Of a stretch of DNA of 64,000 nt, positions 61,417-64,000 are shown in pieces. The notes under the pieces were generated by a model that did no database searches, had not been told where the DNA came from, and saw only the letters and a list, made by a program, of their open reading frames with translations. This DNA is from Streptomyces sp. HUAS CB01. GTDB lineage: Bacteria > Actinomycetota > Actinomycetes > Streptomycetales > Streptomycetaceae. Positions within the stretch are counted from its first letter, which is position 1, and the number at the start of each line of letters is the position of its first letter. The translations under genes and the position numbers were made by a program. The stretch lies in NCBI RefSeq assembly GCF_030406905.1, contig NZ_CP129137.1, positions 5,228,001 through 5,292,000 of the forward strand. The letters run 5' to 3'.

Positions 61417-62819
61417 CGCGCTCCCTCCGGCGTGGGAGGTCCCGCCGGGGCGGTGGCGGGCGCGACCACCCCCGTCTCGACCGGTTCCGGGTGCGGCTCA
61501 CGGGCGGAGTCGCTGAGCCGGATCAGCAGCGCCACGATGATCCAGTTGGTGACGACGGACGAACCGCCCTGCGCCAGGAATGGCATGGCCATGCCGGTGA
61601 GCGGGATGAGGCCCGTCACCCCGCCCGCGATGACGAAGACCTGCACGGCGACGATCGCGGCGAGGCCCACGGCGAGCAGCCGGCCGAACGGGTCGCGCAG
61701 ATCGAGTCCCGCGCGGTAGCCCCGCGCCACGAGCAGGCTGTACAGCAGGAAGAGCGCCGTGAGCCCGGCCAGCCCCAGCTCCTCGCCGACGGTCGCCAGG
61801 ATGAAGTCGGACTTGGCGGCGAATCCGATCAGGACCGAGTGGCCCGCGCCCAGCCCCGTGCCGAGCACGCCTCCCGAGGCGAAGGAGAACAGCGACTGCG
61901 CGAGCTGGCTGGGCCCGTCGCCCGCCGCGATGGACGCGTACGGGTCGATCCAGGACTCGACCCGGCTGTGCACGTGCGGTTCCAGGGTGCCGACGGCGAA
62001 CGCCCCCGCGCCCGCGAGCAGCAGGCCCACCACGATCCAGCCGGTCCTGCCCGTGGCGACGTAGAGCATGACCACGAAGAGCCCGAAGAACAGCAGCGAG
62101 GTACCGAGGTCCCGCTCCAGCACCAGCACGACCACACTGATCAGCCAGATGGCCACCACCGGTCCGAGCACCCGGCCCGCGGGCAGCCGCAGCGGTCCGA
62201 TCCGGCGGCCCGTGTGGGCGAGGGCGTGCCGGTTCGCGGCCAGGTACGCGGCGAAGAACACCGCCAGCAGGATCTTGGCGAACTCGCCCGGCTGGAACGA
62301 GAGACCGCCGACCCGGATCCAGATACGGGCGCCGTTCACCGCGGGGAACAGGATCGGCACGATCATCAGCACGAGCGCGGTGACCACCGAGAGGTACGCG
62401 TAGCGCTGCAGTACGCGGTGGTCCCGCAGCAGCACCACCACCGCGATGAACAGCGCGACACCCAGGGTGGACCAGATCAGCTGCGCCGGGGCGGCACGGT
62501 CGGCCGGTGTCTCCAGGTCGAGGCGGTAGATGAGGACGAGTCCCACGCCGTTGAGGAGGACGGCGATCGGCAGCAGCAGCGGGTCCGCGTAGGGCGCCCG
62601 CAGTCGCACGGCGAGATGGGCGAGCAGCGCGAGCAGACCGAGCCCCGCACCGTAGGCGAGAGCGTCGGGCGGAACGGCTCCGCTCCTGGCCAGACCCACG
62701 TCGGCGTAGCCGTAGACGGAGATGAGGACGGCGCACAGGAGGAGCGAGAGCTCCACGCCCCTCCGTCGCGCCGGGCGGGGCCGTTCGGGCGGGGGAGCCT
62801 CCGCTGCCGTTGCCGTCAT
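61413..62819 (-). CDS. FtsW/RodA/SpoVE-family SEDS glycosyltransferase
   Basis: A 468-residue integral membrane protein with about ten hydrophobic segments and SEDS signatures (NGARIWIRVGGLSFQPGEFA ... LERDLGTSLLFFG ... GEELGLAG). SEDS proteins polymerise lipid II and work with a class B PBP, encoded directly downstream with an ATGA overlap. Start at the ATG of MTATAAE. Confidence 0.93.
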   Translation of the reverse strand: MTATAAEAPPPERPRPARRRGVELSLLLCAVLISVYGYADVGLARSGAVPPDALAYGAGLGLLALLAHLAVRLRAPYADPLLLPIAVLLNGVGLVLIYRLDLETPADRAAPAQLIWSTLGVALFIAVVVLLRDHRVLQRYAYLSVVTALVLMIVPILFPAVNGARIWIRVGGLSFQPGEFAKILLAVFFAAYLAANRHALAHTGRRIGPLRLPAGRVLGPVVAIWLISVVVLVLERDLGTSLLFFGLFVVMLYVATGRTGWIVVGLLLAGAGAFAVGTLEPHVHSRVESWIDPYASIAAGDGPSQLAQSLFSFASGGVLGTGLGAGHSVLIGFAAKSDFILATVGEELGLAGLTALFLLYSLLVARGYRAGLDLRDPFGRLLAVGLAAIVAVQVFVIAGGVTGLIPLTGMAMPFLAQGGSSVVTNWIIVALLIRLSDSAREPHPEPVETGVVAPATAPAGPPTPEGAR

Positions 62820-62845
62820 GCGACGCAACGTAGCAAGCGGGGATC

Positions 62846-64000
62846 TTATATCCGCTTATCTGTGGACTCTGTGCGCCGCATGTCGGTGTCCGGGGCGCCC
62901 GGACCGGGCTCCGGCACCGGCCGGGCGTCCGTGTCCGGCACCGGCGCGGGGCCGGCGTCCGGGCAGTCGGCGAGGTGCACGTACTCGGGCAGCGTCAGCC
63001 GGGCGAGCGCCCCGCCCCCGGCGACGTTCGCGAACTCCAGCTCGGCCCCTATCACCGCGGCCTGGCCCACCGCGATCGTCAGCCCGAGACCGTGGCCCTT
63101 GCCGCCGGACTCGGTACGGAACCGCTGGGGGCCGTGCTCCAGCAGGTACTCCGGATATCCCGTCCCGTGGTCCCGGACCGACACCACCGGTCCGTCCACG
63201 GAGACCACCACCGGCTGCGCACCGTGCTTGTGCGCGTTGGTGATCAGATTGCCGAGCACCCGCTCCAGCCTCCGCTTGTCCGTCTCCACGCTCGTGCCCC
63301 GGACGACCAGCAGATCCGTCTTGGCACCGGTGGAGCGCGCCATCCGCACCACCCGCTCGGCCAGCGGCGCGAGTTCATGGATGTCGAGGTCGACCGTCTC
63401 CCGGCCGGCGTCCAGCCGCGATATCTCCAGCAGGTCCTCCGTCAGGGCCCGCATCCTGCGCACCCGGTCCTGCACCAGCTCGGACGGCCGCCCCGGCGGC
63501 AGCAGCTCGGCCGCCGCGGACAGGCCCGTCAGCGGGGTGCGCAGCTCGTGCGCCACGTCGGCGGTGAAGCGCTGCTCGCTCAGCAGCTTCCGCTGCAGGG
63601 TGGAGGCCATGGTGTCCAGTGCGCCGGAGACCGTGGCCACCTCGTCCTCGCCGCGCGAAGGGTCCTTCGTCCGGGGGTCGTTGACGCGCGCGTCCAGATC
63701 GCCCGCGCTGATCCGCCGCGCCACCTGCGCGGTCAGATGCAGCCGCCGGGTCACCCGGGTCACCGAGAAGGCCCCCGCCAGCAGCGTCGCGCCGATCGCC
63801 AGCGCGGAGGAGCCGACGATGGCCCGGTCGAGGCCCATGATCGTCTGCGCGCTCAGGGTGTAGTCGACCCGGACCGCCAGCGCGCGGCCGTCCGCCGGGC
63901 CCGCGGCCCACATCGTCGGCCGGCCGTCGACGTCCGAGACCATCGTGCCGCGCTGCCCGCGGAGCGCCAGCGCCCGCAGCCCGGACGGCAGACCGTCCGG
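62846..64000 (-). CDS. Sensor histidine kinase, C-terminal part (partial)
   Basis: 384 residues to the window edge; the 5' end lies beyond 64000. One membrane segment (VGSSALAIGATLLAGAF), HAMP, HisKA with DVAHELRTPLTGLSAAAELL, N-box GNLITNAHKHGA, G-box DHGTGYP and GHGLGLTIA. The loss of E in N-box and G-box positions is minor. The C-terminal ~45 residues are Pro/Asp-rich. It sits upstream of the ftsW/pbp pair, separated by 26 bases, so co-transcription is possible. Its cognate regulator should lie just outside the window. Confidence 0.88.
   Translation of the reverse strand, partial: PDGLPSGLRALALRGQRGTMVSDVDGRPTMWAAGPADGRALAVRVDYTLSAQTIMGLDRAIVGSSALAIGATLLAGAFSVTRVTRRLHLTAQVARRISAGDLDARVNDPRTKDPSRGEDEVATVSGALDTMASTLQRKLLSEQRFTADVAHELRTPLTGLSAAAELLPPGRPSELVQDRVRRMRALTEDLLEISRLDAGRETVDLDIHELAPLAERVVRMARSTGAKTDLLVVRGTSVETDKRRLERVLGNLITNAHKHGAQPVVVSVDGPVVSVRDHGTGYPEYLLEHGPQRFRTESGGKGHGLGLTIAVGQAAVIGAELEFANVAGGGALARLTLPEYVHLADCPDAGPAPVPDTDARPVPEPGPGAPDTDMRRTESTDKRI

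Overview
The window is high-GC actinobacterial chromosome, almost certainly Streptomyces. The evidence is strong third-position G/C, GTG/TTG starts with ATGA/GTGA overlaps, a Kgd-type oxoglutarate decarboxylase/dehydrogenase, a conservon (cvnABCD), a HAIR-regulated lon, and families such as DUF6104, DUF6191, DUF4097 and FxSxx-COOH peptides. Gene order kgd, two-component pair, spermidine-synthase-like, lon, conservon recalls from memory the SCO528x-529x part of the S. coelicolor chromosome; that was not checked here. No tRNA, rRNA, CRISPR array or intact insertion sequence was seen.

Layout. 1-5.3 kb: 3' end of a GH5 glycosidase, a leaderless HTH gene coupled to a Clp-N-domain gene, a block of degenerate repeats, a PadR/DUF4097 pair with a likely operator, and two small hypotheticals. 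5.5-19.6 kb: the most interesting region, eight same-strand genes. They encode a Trypco1-like protein (CU044_2847 type), a trypsin-VMAP-like protein, a MoxR AAA+ ATPase, an SAV_2336-type von Willebrand A protein, a FxSxx-COOH-type precursor peptide with an FxNxx tail, a FxsB radical SAM/SPASM maturase, an HExxH peptide-hydroxylase candidate and a TIR-NB-ARC-TPR protein (FxsT). Between precursor and maturase lies a 936-bp non-coding gap with a perfect 150-bp duplication. 19.8-22.6 kb: a decayed polymorphic-toxin locus (broken Hint domain, toxin scraps, three immunity-like genes). 22.7-37.4 kb: housekeeping and regulation (DUF6191, Kgd, two-component system, spermidine-synthase-like, rhomboid-like, GNAT, Lon, trypsin-like lipoprotein, ricin-type lectin, DUF3515, LuxR).

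37.6-44.9 kb: a secreted protein gene broken by two single-base frameshifts, a TrmB/LuxR-like regulator, a large secreted M4 metallopeptidase, a truncated GH25 lysozyme, a MarR regulator and a PP2C-like protein. 45.2-51.4 kb: conservon followed by a styrene/indole-type flavin monooxygenase. 51.6-64 kb: secreted coiled-coil protein, pseudokinase-PQQ fusion, small hypothetical, TetR, divergent diiron oxygenase and ferritin-like genes, a Uma2 gene with an in-frame stop, a class B PBP/FtsW-RodA pair and the 3' part of a sensor kinase.

Working model for the 5.5-19.6 kb locus (inference): MoxR ATPase, vWA protein, VMAP-type protease and Trypco1 form an NTP-dependent conflict/regulatory module, FxsT a TIR-STAND sensor/effector, and the fxs genes make a cyclophane peptide whose role is unknown. 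Co-orientation, ATGA/GTGA overlaps and short gaps suggest one or two transcripts.
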